Source: Stramonita haemastoma
Taxonomy: Eukaryota; Mollusca; Gastropoda; Neogastropoda; Muricidae
DNA: 64,000 bases
Direction: 5' to 3'
Assembly (NCBI GenBank): GCA_030674155.1
Contig: CM060320.1
Location: 17,043,752 to 17,107,751 of the forward strand
The notes beneath the pieces are model-generated. The model did no database searches. It saw nothing but the letters and a program-made list of their open reading frames with translations, and was not told the DNA's origin. The stretch's first letter is position 1. Each line of letters begins with the position of its first letter. Below are positions 9,437 through 21,943 of this stretch, one piece after another. The position numbers and the translations under genes are program-made.

Positions 9437-12400
9437 TTTCCTCATCTCTCCCTCCACTCTCCTCTCTTTTCCCTTTTTCACTCTCCTCTCTCTCTCTACC
9501 TCCTCTCTCACTCTCTCTCTCTCTCCTCTCCCTCTCCTCCCCTCCCATTCCCCTCTCTCCTCTCTCTCCCCCCTCTCTTTCCTCCCTCTCCCCCCTTTTC
9601 CCCCTCCTCTCCCTCTCTCACCCCTCCACCTCTCCCTCTCCTCTCCTCCCCCCACTCCCTCACTCCCCCCTCCTCTCCCTTCTCCTCCCCTCTCTCTCTC
9701 TCCCACCTCTCCCCCATCTCCTCCCCTCTCAACTCTCCCTCCCCACTCCCTCCCCCTACTCCCTCCTCACCCACCTCCCTCCTACTCTCCACCATTCCCT
9801 CCCCCCACCCCTCTCCCCTCCCCTCACTCTCACTCTTCCCTTTCCTCTCTCTTCTCTCTCTCCTCTCTCCTCTCACATCTTCTCCCCTCCTTCTCTATCC
9901 TCTCTCTCACCTCTCTCATCACCTCTCTACTACTCTCTCTCTCTCACCATCTCTCTCCTCTCCTCTCTCACTCCTCTCTCCTCATCTCTCTCCTCTCTCT
10001 ACTCCTCCTCTCTCTCTCTCTCTCTCCCTCTCCCTCTCTTCTCTCCTTCTCCTCTCTCTCTCCTCACTCCCTCTCTCTCTCTCTCTCCCTCCACTCCCTC
10101 CTCCTCTCCTTCTCCTCTCCTCCTCCTCCCCTCTCTCCTCTCTCTCTCTCTTCTCTCCATCTCTCTCCCTTCCTCTCTCCCTCCTCCTTCTCTCTCTCCT
10201 CTCCCTCCCTCTCCTCTCTCTCATCTCTCTCCACCTCTCTCCTCTCCTCCTCCTCTCCTCCCTCTCCCCTCCTCTCTCTCTCTCCTTCCTCCTCCTCCTC
10301 TCTCCTCTCCTCTCTCTCCCTCCTCCTCTCCTCTCCTCTCCCCTCTCCTCTCCTCCTCTCCCTCTCCCTCCTCTCTCTCCTCTCCTCTCCCCCTCCTCTC
10401 TCCTCCTCTTCTCCTCTCCCTCCTCCCCTCCTCCCTCTCTCTCTCCCCCTTCCCCTCTCCTCTCTCTCTCTCCTCCCCCCTCCTCCCCCCCCTCCCTCCT
10501 CCCCCTCTCTCCTCTCCCTCTCCTCCCCTCCCTCCCCCCTCTCCCCCCCTCCCCCCTCTCCTCCCCCCCCTCCCTCCTCTCTCTCTCCCCTCTCCTCCTC
10601 CTCCCCCTCTCCCTCTCCTCCTCCCTCTCCCCCCCTCTCCCCTCTCCTCCTCTCTCTCTCTCCTCCTCTCCCTCCTCCATCCTTCCTCCCCCCCCCCCAT
10701 CCCTCCCCTCCTCACCTCCTCTCTCTTCCTCCCTCCCTCCCTCTCTTCCTCTCCCCTCTCTCCCTCCCCTCCACCCTCCCTCCCTCCCCCCCTCTCTCTC
10801 CCCCCCCTCCTCTCCTCCTTCCCCCCTCCCTCCCTCCTCTCCTCCTCTCCTCTCTCTCTCCCCTCTCCCCCCCCTCTCTCTCCTCCTCCTCCTCTCCCCT
10901 CCCCCTCCTCCCCCCCTCCTCTCCTCCCTCCTCCCTCCCCCTCTCTCCCCCCCCTCCTTCTCCCCCCTCCCTCCCCCCCTCCCTCCCCCCTCCTTCCTTC
11001 CCCTCCCTCTTCCTCTCCTCTCCCTCCTCTCCTCTCCCCTCCTCCTCTCCCTCTCCTCTTTCTCCTCCTCCTCTCCTCCTCCCTCTTCTCTCTCCCTCTC
11101 TCCCCCTCTCTCCTTCCTCTCTCTCTCACTCTCTCTCTCCACTCCTCTCTCTCCTCTCTCTCCTCCCCCTCTCTCCTCTCTCCTCTCCTTCTTCCTCTCT
11201 CTCTCTCCTCCCCCTCCTCTCCCCCCCTCCCTCTCTCTCCCTCCCTCTCTCTCCTCCCTCTCTCCCTCTCCTCTCCTCTCCCTCCTCTCTCTCTCCCTCT
11301 CCCTCCTCCCCTCTCCCCTCTCTTCCCCTCCCTCTCCTCCTCCTCCCTCTCCCCTCTCCTCCCCCCCTCTCCTCCTCCCCCCCTCCTCCTCCTTCTCTCC
11401 CTCCTCTCTCCCTCTCCCCTCCTCTCCCCCCTCCTCCTCCTCTCTCATCCTCCTCCTCCTCCTCACCTTCCTCCTCTCTCCTCTCTCTCCTCCTCCTCTC
11501 CTCCCCTCCCCTCCTTTCCCTCCCCCTCTCCTCCTCTCCCTCTCCCCCTCTCCTCCTCTCCTCTCCTCCTCCCCTCCCCCCCCCCCTTCCCCCCCTCTCC
11601 CCCCCTCCCTCCTCCTCTCCCCCCCCCCCCTCTCTCTCCTCTCCTCCCCCCTCTCCCTCTTCTCTCCCCTCTCCCCCCCTCCCTTCTCCTCTCCTTCCCT
11701 CCCTCCTCCTCCTCCCCCTCCTCTCTCTCTCCTCCCCCCTCTCTCCCCTCTCCCTTCTCTCTCTCTCCCTCCCCTCTCCTCCTCCTCCCCTCTCCTCACT
11801 CTCCTCCTCTCCATCTCTCTCCTCTCTCCCTCTCCATCTCTCCTCTCCTCTCTCATCCCACCTCCTCCTCCTCCTCCCTCCCTCCCTCCCCTCCCTCTCT
11901 CTCTCCTCTCCACTCCCTCCTCTCACTCCTCTCCCTCCTCCTCTCTCCTCTCTCATCCCTCTCCCTCTCCATCCTCTCCTCCCTCTCTCTCACTCTCTCT
12001 CTCCTCCTCCCCATCTCCCCCCCTCCCTCCCTCTCTCCTCCTCTCCTCCTCCCTCTTCTCTCTCCTCCTCTCTCTCTCTCCCTCCTCTCTCCTCTCCTCC
12101 TCTCCTCTCTCCACTCTCTCACTTCTCACTCCTCTCCTCCTCTCTCTCTCTCCCCTCTCTCCATCCTCCCTCTCTCCTCCTCTCCTCTTCTCTCCTCTCC
12201 CTCTCCCTCCCTCTCTCCCTCCCCTCTCTCTCATCTCCCCCTCTCTCCTCTCCTCCCTCTCCTCTCTCCTCCTCTCTCTCACTCTCTCTCCTCTCTCCCC
12301 TCCCTCTCTCCCATCTCCTCCTCCTCCTCCTCTCCTCTCCTCCCCTCCTCCCTCCCCCTCCTCTCTCCTCCACCCCCTCCTCTCTCCTCTCTCTCCTCTC

Positions 12401-13092
12401 TCCCTCTCTCTCCCACTCTCCTCCTCTCCTCTCTCTCCCCTCTCTCTCCCCTCTCCTCCTCTCCTCTCTCCTCCCTCCACTCTCACTCTCCCCTCCCCCT
12501 CTCCCCTCCTCTCCCCTCTCTCTCTCCTCTCTCTCTCCTCTCTCTCTCCCTCCCTCCTCTCTCTCCTCCCTCTCTTCTCCTCCTCTCTCTCCTCCTCCTC
12601 TCTCTCCTCTCTCCTCTCCTCCTCCCTCTCTCTCCTCTCTCCTCTCCCTCCTCTCTCACTCTCTCCTCTCTCCTCCTCTCCTCTCTCCTCTTCTCCTCCT
12701 CCATCCTCTCTCCTCTCCCTCTCCCTCTCTCTCTCTTCTCTCTCCTCTCTCACTCTCTCTCCTCTCTCTCTCCTCCCTCCCTCCTCCTCCTCTCTCCCTC
12801 TCTCTCTCTCTCTCCTCTCTCTCCTCCCTCTCTCTCTCCTCTCCCTCCTCTCTCTCTCCCTCCCCTCTCTCTCCTCCCTCTCTCCTCTCTCTCTCTCTCC
12901 TCCTCTCCCTCCTCCTCTCTCTCTCCTCTCTCTCTCTCCTCCTCTCTCTCCTCTCCTCTCTCTCCTCTCTCCTCTCCTCCTCCTCTCTCTCTCCTCCTCT
13001 CTCCTCTCTCTCTCTCCTCTCTCTCCTCCTCCCTCTCCCTCTCCTCTCTCTCCCTCTCCTCTCCCCTCTCTCTCTCCTCTCCCTCCTCTCAC

Positions 13093-13125
<33 letters not shown>

Positions 13126-13285
13126 CTCCTCCCTCTCTCCTCCTCCTCTCTCTCCTCCTCCTCTCTCTCTCTCTCTCTCTCTCCTCTCCTCTCTCCCTCT
13201 CCCTCTCTCTCCTCCCCCTCTCCTCTCCCCCTCTCTCTCTCCTCTCCTCCCTCCCTCTCTCTCTCTCCCTCTCCTCTCTCCTCCC

Positions 13286-13321
<36 letters not shown>

Positions 13322-13384
13322 CTCCTCTCCTCTCTCCTCCTCTTCTCCTCCCTCTCTCTCTCCTCTCCCTCCTCTCCCCTCTCA
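9437..13384. repeat. 3.9-kb polypyrimidine tract without G
   Basis: Almost pure C and T with occasional A, mostly CTCT, CTCC and CCCTCC. By eye there is no G on the + strand from 9437 to 13384. The long apparent Pro/Ser/Leu frame on + and Arg/Glu/Gly frames on - are by-products of composition. Such homopurine-homopyrimidine DNA can form triplex (H-) DNA and is hard to assemble. Confidence 0.95.
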
Positions 13385-13719
13385 GTATCATTTATAAACA
13401 AGAAATGCCAGTAACCCCACATGTTTGGCCAAGCTTATAGCTGAACTGACCGTGACCCTCAACAACACCAGGGATAGATTTGTCTCAACTGAGACTACTG
13501 GAAGTTGGTTCCTACCCGACAAATCTTAGGGACAATCTTTGAATAGTGTGACCTTGTAAGATGTGTCCTCAGAAATTGACCTAGTTTCATCGTTCACAGC
13601 ATGCATCTTTGTCAGGACACCCTCAGCACTGTCAACAAGTATTGTCACTCCCATCATACACATGGAGGATTTCCATGCTCCTACGCCTCAGCACAGAGCA
13701 TGAGCAACCAGTGCAGCAA
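13385..13719. other. No recognised feature
   Basis: Low-copy sequence between the pyrimidine tract and a SINE. Confidence 0.4.
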
Positions 13720-13980
13720 GCTGCCAAGAATTCCAGACATATTCACTGATTCGGAAGAGTCTTTTGGATGAGTCTTCGAATGCGACATATAAACCGAGGC
13801 CCTGTGTGCGAACGCACGCCAAGAACATCTTGCGCACAACTATCTCATCGATAAATCCTGTTTCAGCTTTTTTGTAAGAGTAAAGCCGTCGAGTGCCGGT
13901 GTGCAACATATACATTTTACAAAACTGCATACACACACGGGACTGGATTAAAAGAGTACATATGATTGCATATTCATTAT
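13720..13980 (+). mobile_element. SINE family 1, diverged, head missing
   Basis: Plus-strand copy: gatgagtc, gtgcgaacgcacgc, a degenerate taagagtaaagcc block, then acaaaactgcatacacac and a decayed tail near 13975. Confidence 0.7.
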
Positions 13981-14360
13981 CCTTGATAGCAAGATAAACA
14001 AAATTCCTGGCACAAATTTAATGATCCCTAAGCACTTTTTTCCCGCGTAGGTTCCATGGTGTACCTACATTAATATGTCTCACTCTTCTGATAGATTTGT
14101 TAGGTAATAGAGACTGAAACTAATGTTTTCCAGGGAAAAAATCGCCTGAACAGACATGAGTTGACATCCAGATCAGAAGTTCGACGCTTTACCCCACAAC
14201 GAACACGAAACTCGAAAATGATTTATTCACAGAAAGGCCATTGGCCCATACATGAAGGGTTTGCCTAACAGCTGAGTATTTGTGTTGGATAAAAGACAAC
14301 AGCAATAGCACAAAAAATACTGCAATAGCAAAAACAACAGTAAACAAAAGTATGGTTATG
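13981..14360. other. No recognised feature
   Basis: Low-copy sequence; 14130-14200 weakly resembles a degraded SINE head. Nothing coding. Confidence 0.35.
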
Positions 14361-14412
14361 ATAATAAAACGAGAGAGAGAAGAGAGATAGGAGAGAGAGA
14401 TAGAGAGAGATC

Positions 14413-14448
<36 letters not shown>

Positions 14449-14452
14449 AGTT
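14361..14452. repeat. (GA)n microsatellite
   Basis: Interrupted GA repeat. Confidence 0.95.
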
Positions 14453-14669
14453 TTAATTTGCGGACGTACCGAGATAAATGGCTGTAGGCCACGCTGCTGC
14501 AGCCATTGCATGTAAAGACATTAAAGAGGAGCAGAAAATGAACAGAGTGAAGTGGTGCTGTTGAATTAACATTTCATCAGGAACTGAGACGGGCGTTTTC
14601 AAACCTGTCTTTTCCATCTGTGAATGGTCTGAAATTATTTGTAACCTGTCTGTGAAATAGAAAGTAGCA

Positions 14670-14839
14670 CCTCTGTGTGTGTCTGTGGTTGTGTGTGTCC
14701 TGTGGTTGAGTTAGTGTGGTGTGTGAGTTTTTTGTGTGTGTGTGTGTGTGTGTTGTGTTGTGTGTGTGTGTGTGTGTGTGTGTGAGTGTGGTGAGACAGA
14801 GAGACAGAGAGAGAGAGCGAGCAATTAAACGAATTTATT

Positions 14840-14887
<48 letters not shown>

Positions 14888-14975
14888 TATAAATATAAAA
14901 TATATATAAATATATACTATATATATGTTGTGTGTGTGTGTGTGTGTGTGTTTGTGATGTGTGTTTGTGTTTGTG
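14670..14975. repeat. (GT)n, (GA)n and (TA)n microsatellite cluster
   Basis: GT repeats at 14670-14795, a short GA block, (TA)n at 14844-14885 with AT-rich continuation, and GT again at 14926-14975. Confidence 0.95.
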
Positions 14976-15044
14976 TAGACAAAACAGACCCCCCACAAAA
15001 GTATAACGTCCACGATCATAAATCATCGTAGGAAGAATATCTAG

Positions 15045-15145
15045 TCTTTCATTAGTAATAATCTTTAATTCCAGATAATGTAGTAAGCTCTCGTGCTTTT
15101 TTTTTAATTTTATATCCAGTCCCTTTGCGCAGCAGTTTGGTAAAT
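15045..15145 (-). mobile_element. SINE family 1 tail, diverged
   Basis: Contains the decayed tail motif attccagataatg, a T-run and catccagtccc-like bases in the family order. Confidence 0.55.
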
Positions 15146-15795
15146 TTTTTTTAACTATTCCAACTGACATAATTCGCCTGCTCTTCTCTCGAAAGAGGGA
15201 GTGTCTACAAAGCCCTCTGGTGACTGAAGAAGACGAGTATGAGAGCACGCAATTTTTCTGTTGCATGCTGGGCAGATTAGGGAAGAACAGGAACTAATGA
15301 GGAAGGAACGGGAACTTATGAGGACTAAACGGAACTGGTGTTAGTCGTTCCTTTGATCCCCCTTACCTTCCGCTTACATGTCTCATTCGCTACGTCGCTT
15401 CTTTGAAGTTCACACTTTCTTCAGCTCTTTTGATAGACTAGCGCCTCTCGTCCCATCCAAGTGCTTCCTGGTGCCACGTCTGGAGCTGCAAATAATGAAG
15501 GACTTAAATCACCACCTTGACTTACTCCACACCTGGCCTCAAAAGAAATCAGCTCAGCTCAGTTTTGCTCGTGACAATGAAACTTAAGGAAGAGAGAACA
15601 TTGCATACATAGAAGCGGAGAACTTTCCATTCACACCTTGTTTCTCCTCGCGTTGGAGACGTTTATCAGAAGAACAGAATCAACGCTAGTTTTTTCTGCA
15701 ATTACTCATCATACCCTTTGGGACATATTGTATATTATTATTCAGAATTAATATTTTGGTTTTGTATTGAAAGTTCTCTGCAAAAACCTGCTGCT
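15146..15795. other. No recognised feature
   Basis: A 69-codon frame at 15378-15587 has no family resemblance I can name and no splice or promoter support. Confidence 0.35.
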
Positions 15796-15819
15796 AGGAG
15801 GGAGGGAGGGAGGGAGGGA

Positions 15820-15871
<52 letters not shown>

Positions 15872-16058
15872 AGAGGAGAGAGAGAAAAGAGAGAGAGAGA
15901 AGAGAGAGCAAGCGAGCAAGCGAGCAAGCTGAGCGTATCGAACTAATTCATGCTGTGTGCGTTTCTATCTTTGAATTCCTAAGATTACTTAAAATGGCGC
16001 GTGCACAGTACCTCCCCCCCCCCCCTCTCACTCTCTCCTCTCGTCTCTACTCTCTCTC

Positions 16059-16095
<37 letters not shown>

Positions 16096-16345
16096 CTCTC
16101 TACTCCTCCTCCTCACTCTCTCTCTCTCTCCTCTTCATCTCTCTCTCACTTTCACTCTCATCTCCTCCATTATCCTCGATATATAAAAGAATAAATCAAA
16201 AAGAATAAATCATATTTCACTCTCTCTCATCTCTCCTCTCTCCTCGTCACCAATCACAATCTCCTCTCTCTCTCTCTCCTCTCCTCTATCCTCTCTCGCA
16301 CTCTCTCTCTCTCTCTGTCTGGCTCTCTCTGCCCATTCTCCTCTC
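15796..16345. repeat. (GGGA)n/(GA)n and (CT)n tracts with an embedded SINE tail
   Basis: Purine repeats at 15798-15910 and pyrimidine repeats at 16010-16345. At 16165-16210 a SINE family 1 tail motif (attatcctcgatatataaaa) lies in the pyrimidine block in plus orientation. Confidence 0.85.
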
Positions 16346-16427
16346 TTTCTGTGTTTTTGGGGGGCAAGATCAAAGACAGTTTTGTATTCAGAATAAGCAA
16401 TGCATTGTTTATTTTCCTCAAAACTCG

Positions 16428-16445
16428 TGTGTGTGTGAGTGTGGT

Positions 16446-16479
<34 letters not shown>

Positions 16480-16484
16480 TGTGT

Positions 16485-16516
<32 letters not shown>

Positions 16517-17200
16517 GTGGCTGCGTTCGCGCGCGCGCGTGTGTTTATACTTTATTAATTTATGTATTATAATCTTTTATATCGAGGATAAATGATGAGC
16601 CACTCTTTTTGTAGTGTGTGTGAGTGTGCGCAACGCGTGCGTATGCGTGCGCGCGTGCGTGTGCGCGTGCGTGCGCTTCCTTGATTGTGTGTTTACGCCG
16701 TGAAAGTGTACCGTTGACTGCCTGTGGTGAGGCTGAGAGCTTAAGACACTTCAAAGAAATGGCGGAGTGAGACAAGCTGGGAACGTGCTTTGATATTCTG
16801 TAAAGGGGACCACTGAAATAGCCCCCTCCTACCTTATGCATACACACATCCCTTTAACACTTGTGCTGTGTGTGCGCGCGCGCTGGCACCGACACACCAC
16901 TTCACGCATGCACGCATGCATGTGCGCGCGCGCGCGCACGCACACACACATAACACGCGCGCGCGCGCTCGCACACAACACATACCCCACAACACCTCCG
17001 GGGGCCAGGGAACAGATGACGAAATTTGCAAAAACACATCCCACGGGGGAACTGGATTCATAAAAAGCAGTCCCGTTTATTTGATTGACACAAAATGAAG
17101 TGATAATCAACAGACAGACAGACAGACAAAACAAAAAACAACAGACAGACACACCCCACACACACACACCACACACCCCACACACACACACAACACACAC
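16428..17200. repeat. Microsatellite cluster (GT, GCGT, GC, CA, CAGA)
   Basis: GT repeats at 16428-16545, a SINE-tail remnant (cttttatatcgaggataa) at 16573-16590, GTGCGC variants at 16610-16680, GC/CA alternation at 16870-16985 and CAGA/CA at 17110-17205. The sequence between shows no gene. Confidence 0.85.
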
Positions 17201-17494
17201 AAAACCTCATGATACTTATGGGGAAAAAAACAAATCAATGTTTAATTAATTTAAATGTACTACTGGAAATTAAAAAAAAAAAGACTTTGAACACACACTT
17301 TGGTTGTCACTGTCGGCTCTTTACCCCCCCCCCCCCCTTCTTTTTAAACACTGTGTGGGTGTAAACAATCATATACCTGGGGTGCTTCAAGAAAACCCTC
17401 TCACCCTCTGTTGAGGGCTCATACTTGTTTTTGTCTCAGCATATTGTGCAACATGCAGAAGCTTTACAAATTACAGGGTTTGTTTATGTACTTG

Positions 17495-17567
17495 GTGTGT
17501 GTGTGTGTGTGTGTGTGGTGTGTGTGTGTGGTGTGTTGTGTGGTGGAGAGAGAAAAGAGAGAAAAGA

Positions 17568-17600
<33 letters not shown>

Positions 17601-17770
17601 AGGAGAGAGAAAAGAGAGATGAGAGAGATCAAATCAAGTAAAATCAAATCAAATCAGACGAAATAAAATCAAATTCTTTTATTTCGAGATAATGAAATAA
17701 GCACTCCGCGTGCTTTTTTACATCCATTTCCTCCCCTTATCAGGATTAAACCAGATTAAAAAAAAAAAAA

Positions 17771-17825
<55 letters not shown>

Positions 17826-17936
17826 AGAGAGAGAGAGGAGAGAGGTGAGAGAGAGAGCGCATGTGCGCCTACGCGCGCATGCTTACCGTGACGCTATGTG
17901 AGTGTGTGTGTGTGTGTGTGTGTGAGTGTGTGTGTG

Positions 17937-17965
<29 letters not shown>
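17495..17965. repeat. (GT)n and (GA)n arrays around a SINE tail
   Basis: GT at 17495-17545, GA at 17546-17630, a minus-strand SINE family 1 tail with atcaa pentamers at 17630-17760, GA again at 17773-17860 and GT at 17900-17965. Confidence 0.85.
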
Positions 17966-17967
<2 letters not shown>

Positions 17968-18560
17968 GGGTGGGGGGGGATTGTTTGGGATTTGAAGAAG
18001 CGGGGAGGAAAGTTGTGTTTTAAGTATCTATAACACGTTCGTGTATATATACGCAAGCGCTTGATTTATGTATGTAAGGCGGGTGTGTTTATGTGCGTAT
18101 CTGTTTGGGTTTTTTTTGCGTTTTTGTTCAAATTTGTTTTCCCCTGAGATAAAGACAAAGTATCAAAGTACAGAGATGTAAAAGGAGAGAAAATGGAGAT
18201 GGTGGTGAAAAGAAATTATCAGCAGCATTCCATCAGCTTGGAGGGTAGGGAAAGGTCAGACGGTGGCAAACTGCCGAACAATAATGCTAATAAGGAAAAA
18301 ACGAGGAGGAAGCAACGTAGTCCACCACCATTTTGGCCTCTTAATTAAAAGACTGTTGAACATTAATCTCTACTGTGCCTTGTAAGAAATCATCGGAATT
18401 TTTTTGTTTTTATTGTTTTTTGGGGGGTGGGTGGGGGGTGGATGGGGGAGGAGGAGGGGGGGAGGTGTTGATGCAACAGGTTTTTTTGTTTTTCATATAC
18501 ATTGTATTAAAAAGGTTTAAATCTCTAATTTCCTAAACATGTATGTATGCAACACAACAT
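17966..18560. other. No recognised feature
   Basis: Includes a G-rich run near 18420-18465. No coding evidence. Confidence 0.4.
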
Positions 18561-18569
18561 GCGCGCGCC

Positions 18570-18683
18570 AGCACAAAGCGCACGCACGCACGCACGCACG
18601 CTACCCACTCACCCTCCTCGCACCCAAAACCACACACACACACACCCCACACCTACCACACACACACACACACACACACACAA

Positions 18684-18721
<38 letters not shown>
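18570..18721. repeat. (CGCA)n/(CA)n microsatellite
   Basis: Runs directly into the head of the next SINE. Confidence 0.95.
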
Positions 18722-18722
<1 letters not shown>

Positions 18723-19070
18723 CATGGTAGCGTAGCGGTCAGAGCATTGCCCTCGGGAATTTACGACTCAGGCCCGATTTCCGTTCGAGGGAAATTTTTT
18801 CCCCCAGAGTTAGCCATCATTTCTGATTCCACTCCCCCAACAATCCTTCAGATGAGAAATATAAAAAAAGGCCCCCTTTGCGAACAACGAAAGGGGAAAC
18901 AAAAAGCCACACGTTTTAAATACCGTTCGTAAATCGCTTTCGTAAGAGTAGGCCTTTTTGTGCCGCCGGGAACAATGGCAAGAGTTACAAAACCATACAC
19001 ACGGGACGGATGTAAAAAAGCACGAGTGCTTATTCCATTACTTCGATATAGAAGAAAAAATAATTAGAGA
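18722..19070 (+). mobile_element. SINE family 1, near full length, diverged body
   Basis: Plus-strand copy. The A-box region reads gcgtagcggtcagagc and the B-box region ccgttcgaggg. The tail is recognisable as gtgcttattccattac followed by an A-rich end. Confidence 0.8.
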
Positions 19071-19095
19071 AAAGAATAATGAATAGATGAATAAA

Positions 19096-19295
19096 CATTC
19101 ACACACCGCGTACACACACACCACACAACACACACACACACACCCCACACACACACAAATAAAACCCCACTCCCCACACACACACACATGTACACACATA
19201 AAGCACACACGTGCGTTACAAAATGCACACACTTTTCCACGCACTCTCTCAGAAGAGAAGAAAAGAGAGAGAGAGAAGGGGAGAGGGGAGAGAGA

Positions 19296-19342
<47 letters not shown>

Positions 19343-19390
19343 TCGAAAACGAATTATTTTTTTCGAAGGGGAAGAGAGAGAGAGAGAGGG

Positions 19391-19436
<46 letters not shown>

Positions 19437-19440
19437 AGGG
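19096..19440. repeat. (CA)n and (GA)n microsatellites
   Basis: CA-rich at 19096-19200 and GA-rich at 19255-19440, followed by a G-run. Confidence 0.95.
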
Positions 19441-19494
19441 GGGGGGGGGGGGTTTTTTTAGTGGCATGGCCATGAAAAGGGCGCACTACTTTAC

Positions 19495-20835
19495 AAGACA
19501 GGGGGTAAAAGCAAACCATCAGTCCTCCTTAAACCATCCTAGCAAGATTTATGCTGCCAGGTAGATCCTCAACAGACTGAAAAACCAAGCAGAAAAACTC
19601 TGGCAGAAGAACAAGCGGGGTTTAGACCAAAACGCAGCACAAAGGAACAAATTTTTTAAACCTGAGAATTCTGATAGAGAAGCATCTTCCAACACCAAAA
19701 GACTTGTACCACAATTTTATAGACTTCAAAAAGGCCTTTGACAGGGTATGGCATGACGGCCTCTGGCAAGTACTCAGGCACTTCAACATTGACAACTGCC
19801 TAATTGAAGTCATCAAGGCTCTGTACGAGAATGCAAGAAGTGCAGTTTTCATGAACAACCACGTGGGCGAGTTCTTCAAGACCACGGTTGGAGTCCGCCA
19901 GGGCTGCCTTCTCTCACCTGTACTCTTCAACCTCTTCCTCGAAAACATCATGACAGAGACACTGCAAAACCACCACACTTCCATCTCCATTGGTGGAAGA
20001 CCCCTTTGCAACCTCAGATTTGCAGATGACATTGACCTCATGGGCAGCAGCAAACAAGAACTGCAAATCCTCACAGACAGTCTAACAGACCGAGCGAGCG
20101 CATACGGCATGGAGGTCAGTACAGAGAAATCGAAGATCATGGTCAACAGCGCGAGTAATGACAGCACGGAAATAAAGATGAATGGAGAAATATTGGAAGA
20201 GGTGAGCCAATTCAAATACTTAGGCTCCATCCTAACAAAAGATGGCACATCAAACAATGAGGTGAAAGCTCGCATTGCAACAGCAACATCTGCTCTAGTC
20301 AGACTCCAGAGGATCATCAGAAGCAACAACATCAGCTTCTGCACCAAATACCACCTCTACAATCCCTCGTAATATCTATCTCCTATATGGCTGTGAATCA
20401 TGGACTCTGACAGCAGAGTTAGAGAGAAGAATCCAAGCATTCGAGAACAAGTGCCACAGAAGACTCCTCAAAATATCATACAAAGAACACAAGACCAATA
20501 ACTATGTGAAAGAGGAAATCAAAAAGCGTGTGGGCCCCCAAGAGCCTTTGCTCTCCACCATAAAGAGGAGAAAGCTGATGTGGTTTGGTCACACCACAAG
20601 ACACAACACCCTAGCAAAAACCATCTTGCAAGGAACAGTCGAGGGCAAAAGAAGAAGAGGCCGCCAAAAGAAATCATGGGTTGACAACATCAAAGACTGG
20701 ACTGCCCAACCCCTGCAACGCCTCCTACTAGCCACACAGGATCGTGAAGCATGGAAAAAGATCTCCGTTGCGTCTTCTCTCATGTCCCCCCTACGTCCTT
20801 TGGGACATGGGACTGAGTGAGTGAGTGAGTGAAAA
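19495..20835 (+). mobile_element. LINE fragment, RTE-like reverse transcriptase and C-terminus
   Basis: Two open stretches (19704-20372 and about 20380-20817), preceded by a broken piece from about 19505, encode the reverse transcriptase of a non-LTR retrotransposon. Visible motifs in order are AEEQAGFRPKRSTKEQIF (in another frame near 19600-19650), FIDFKKAFDRVWHDG (block A), GVRQGCLLSPVLFNLF (block B) and the catalytic LRFADDIDLMG (block C). The C-terminal part follows, with LYGCESWTLTAELERR, WFGH and GKRRRGRQKKSW. The end PLRPLGHGTE-stop runs into a (GTGA)n tail, typical of RTE-type 3' ends. The 5' half with the endonuclease is absent and at least three frame breaks make it inactive. The RTE assignment rests on motif style and the simple-repeat tail. 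Confidence 0.85.
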
Positions 20836-21541
20836 GCATGTCAGGCGTAACAGTGTAGATCAGAACGGAGCTCCCGCCCATTCCTAGAAGACACGGGATG
20901 TCTTTGGCGGCATCAAAGCAGTCATCCCTTTTTGTCCTCAGTCCCTTGTTGAACAAAAAATGGAATACAACTTTATAGGAAACATCTACTGGAAGATATG
21001 GCCAACTATGGCACAGTAGGGAAGTGGTCTCATCTCTATTCTGTTTGTTGATGGTGGTGGTTGTGGTGAATATTAAGTATTTAAATGCTCACAACAACAC
21101 CATTTTTTGTGGCGAGTTTTTTTGTAGTAAGTGTAAGACTGAAGAAAAGAAAAAGATAGCGCATCTCTCTGTGAAGTTTATTTTTGACACGTGTTACGTA
21201 CACAATTCACATCCAATGACGTGTATCTGATCCTATCCTGTCTTACTCTGTGACGTCGCATTGTGGCATGGCACCAAGGCTTACACATCATTACTGCTAT
21301 TAATTAACACTACGCCAGAAATAACAGCTATTGCATAGCTCTCTGCTTGCTGTTTCTCTGACTTTTGTAACTGCAGGACATATCATGATTGCTTTTAACA
21401 CCACGCGCGCGAGGAGTAACAGCTATTGCACATTTCTCTGCTTGCTGTTTCTCTGACTTTTGTAACTGCAGTTGTATTATTTCTGCAGTGACTATGGGTA
21501 GATGCATTACTGACATCTCCATTATAGTTTTCATAATCTCT
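20836..21541. other. No gene; contains a spaced direct repeat
   Basis: About 50 bases at 21326-21376 recur at 21418-21472 (aacagctattgca, then tctgcttgctgtttctctg and acttttgtaactgcag). The rest is unremarkable. Confidence 0.6.
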
Positions 21542-21553
21542 ACGTGTAGTCAA

Positions 21554-21931
21554 TAGATCCTTCTACACCAGCTGCCTCCAGAGAATCCTTCGAATCTTTT
21601 GGTCAGAAAATATTTCCAATGAAGATCTACTGGGGAAATGCAACCAAACCGACATGGGCACCATCATTAGCAAACGAAGATGGAGATGGATTGGGCATGT
21701 ACTCCGGAGAGACACACAATCTGTCCCAAGAACAGCACTGCACTGGACCCCAGACGGCAAGAGAAAGAGAGGAAGACCAAGAACAACACGGAGGAGGACA
21801 GTGGAATGTGAAATGGAAGCCATGCAACACTCTTGGAGTTCATTGACCAGGTTGGCCCAGGATAGGCAGGGGTGGAAAGTCTTTGTTGCTGCCCTACACA
21901 CCACTGGGTGTAAAGGATGATGATGATGATG
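21554..21931 (+). mobile_element. LINE 3' end (RTE-like), 5'-truncated, with target-site duplication
   Basis: The fragment encodes the end of a LINE ORF2: TSCLQRILRIFWSENISNED, then RRWRWIGHVLRRD, GKRKRGRPRTTRRRTVE and AQDRQGWKVFVAAL, with a stop and a (GAT)n tail. It is flanked on both sides by the same 12 bases, acgtgtagtcaa, at 21542-21553 and 21932-21943. This marks it as a single target-primed insertion that was truncated at its 5' end. It is not the same family as 19495-20835. Confidence 0.85.
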
Positions 21932-21943
21932 ACGTGTAGTCAA

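Noticed and set aside
9400..13440. A 1346-codon frame on the + strand and long Arg/Glu/Gly frames on the - strand
   Set aside because: They contain little except Pro, Ser and Leu (or Arg, Glu and Gly) because the DNA is polypyrimidine. There are no domains or splice signals and no codon pattern.
15378..15587. A 69-codon frame starting with ATG
   Set aside because: No family resemblance or context was found, and frames of this length are expected by chance.
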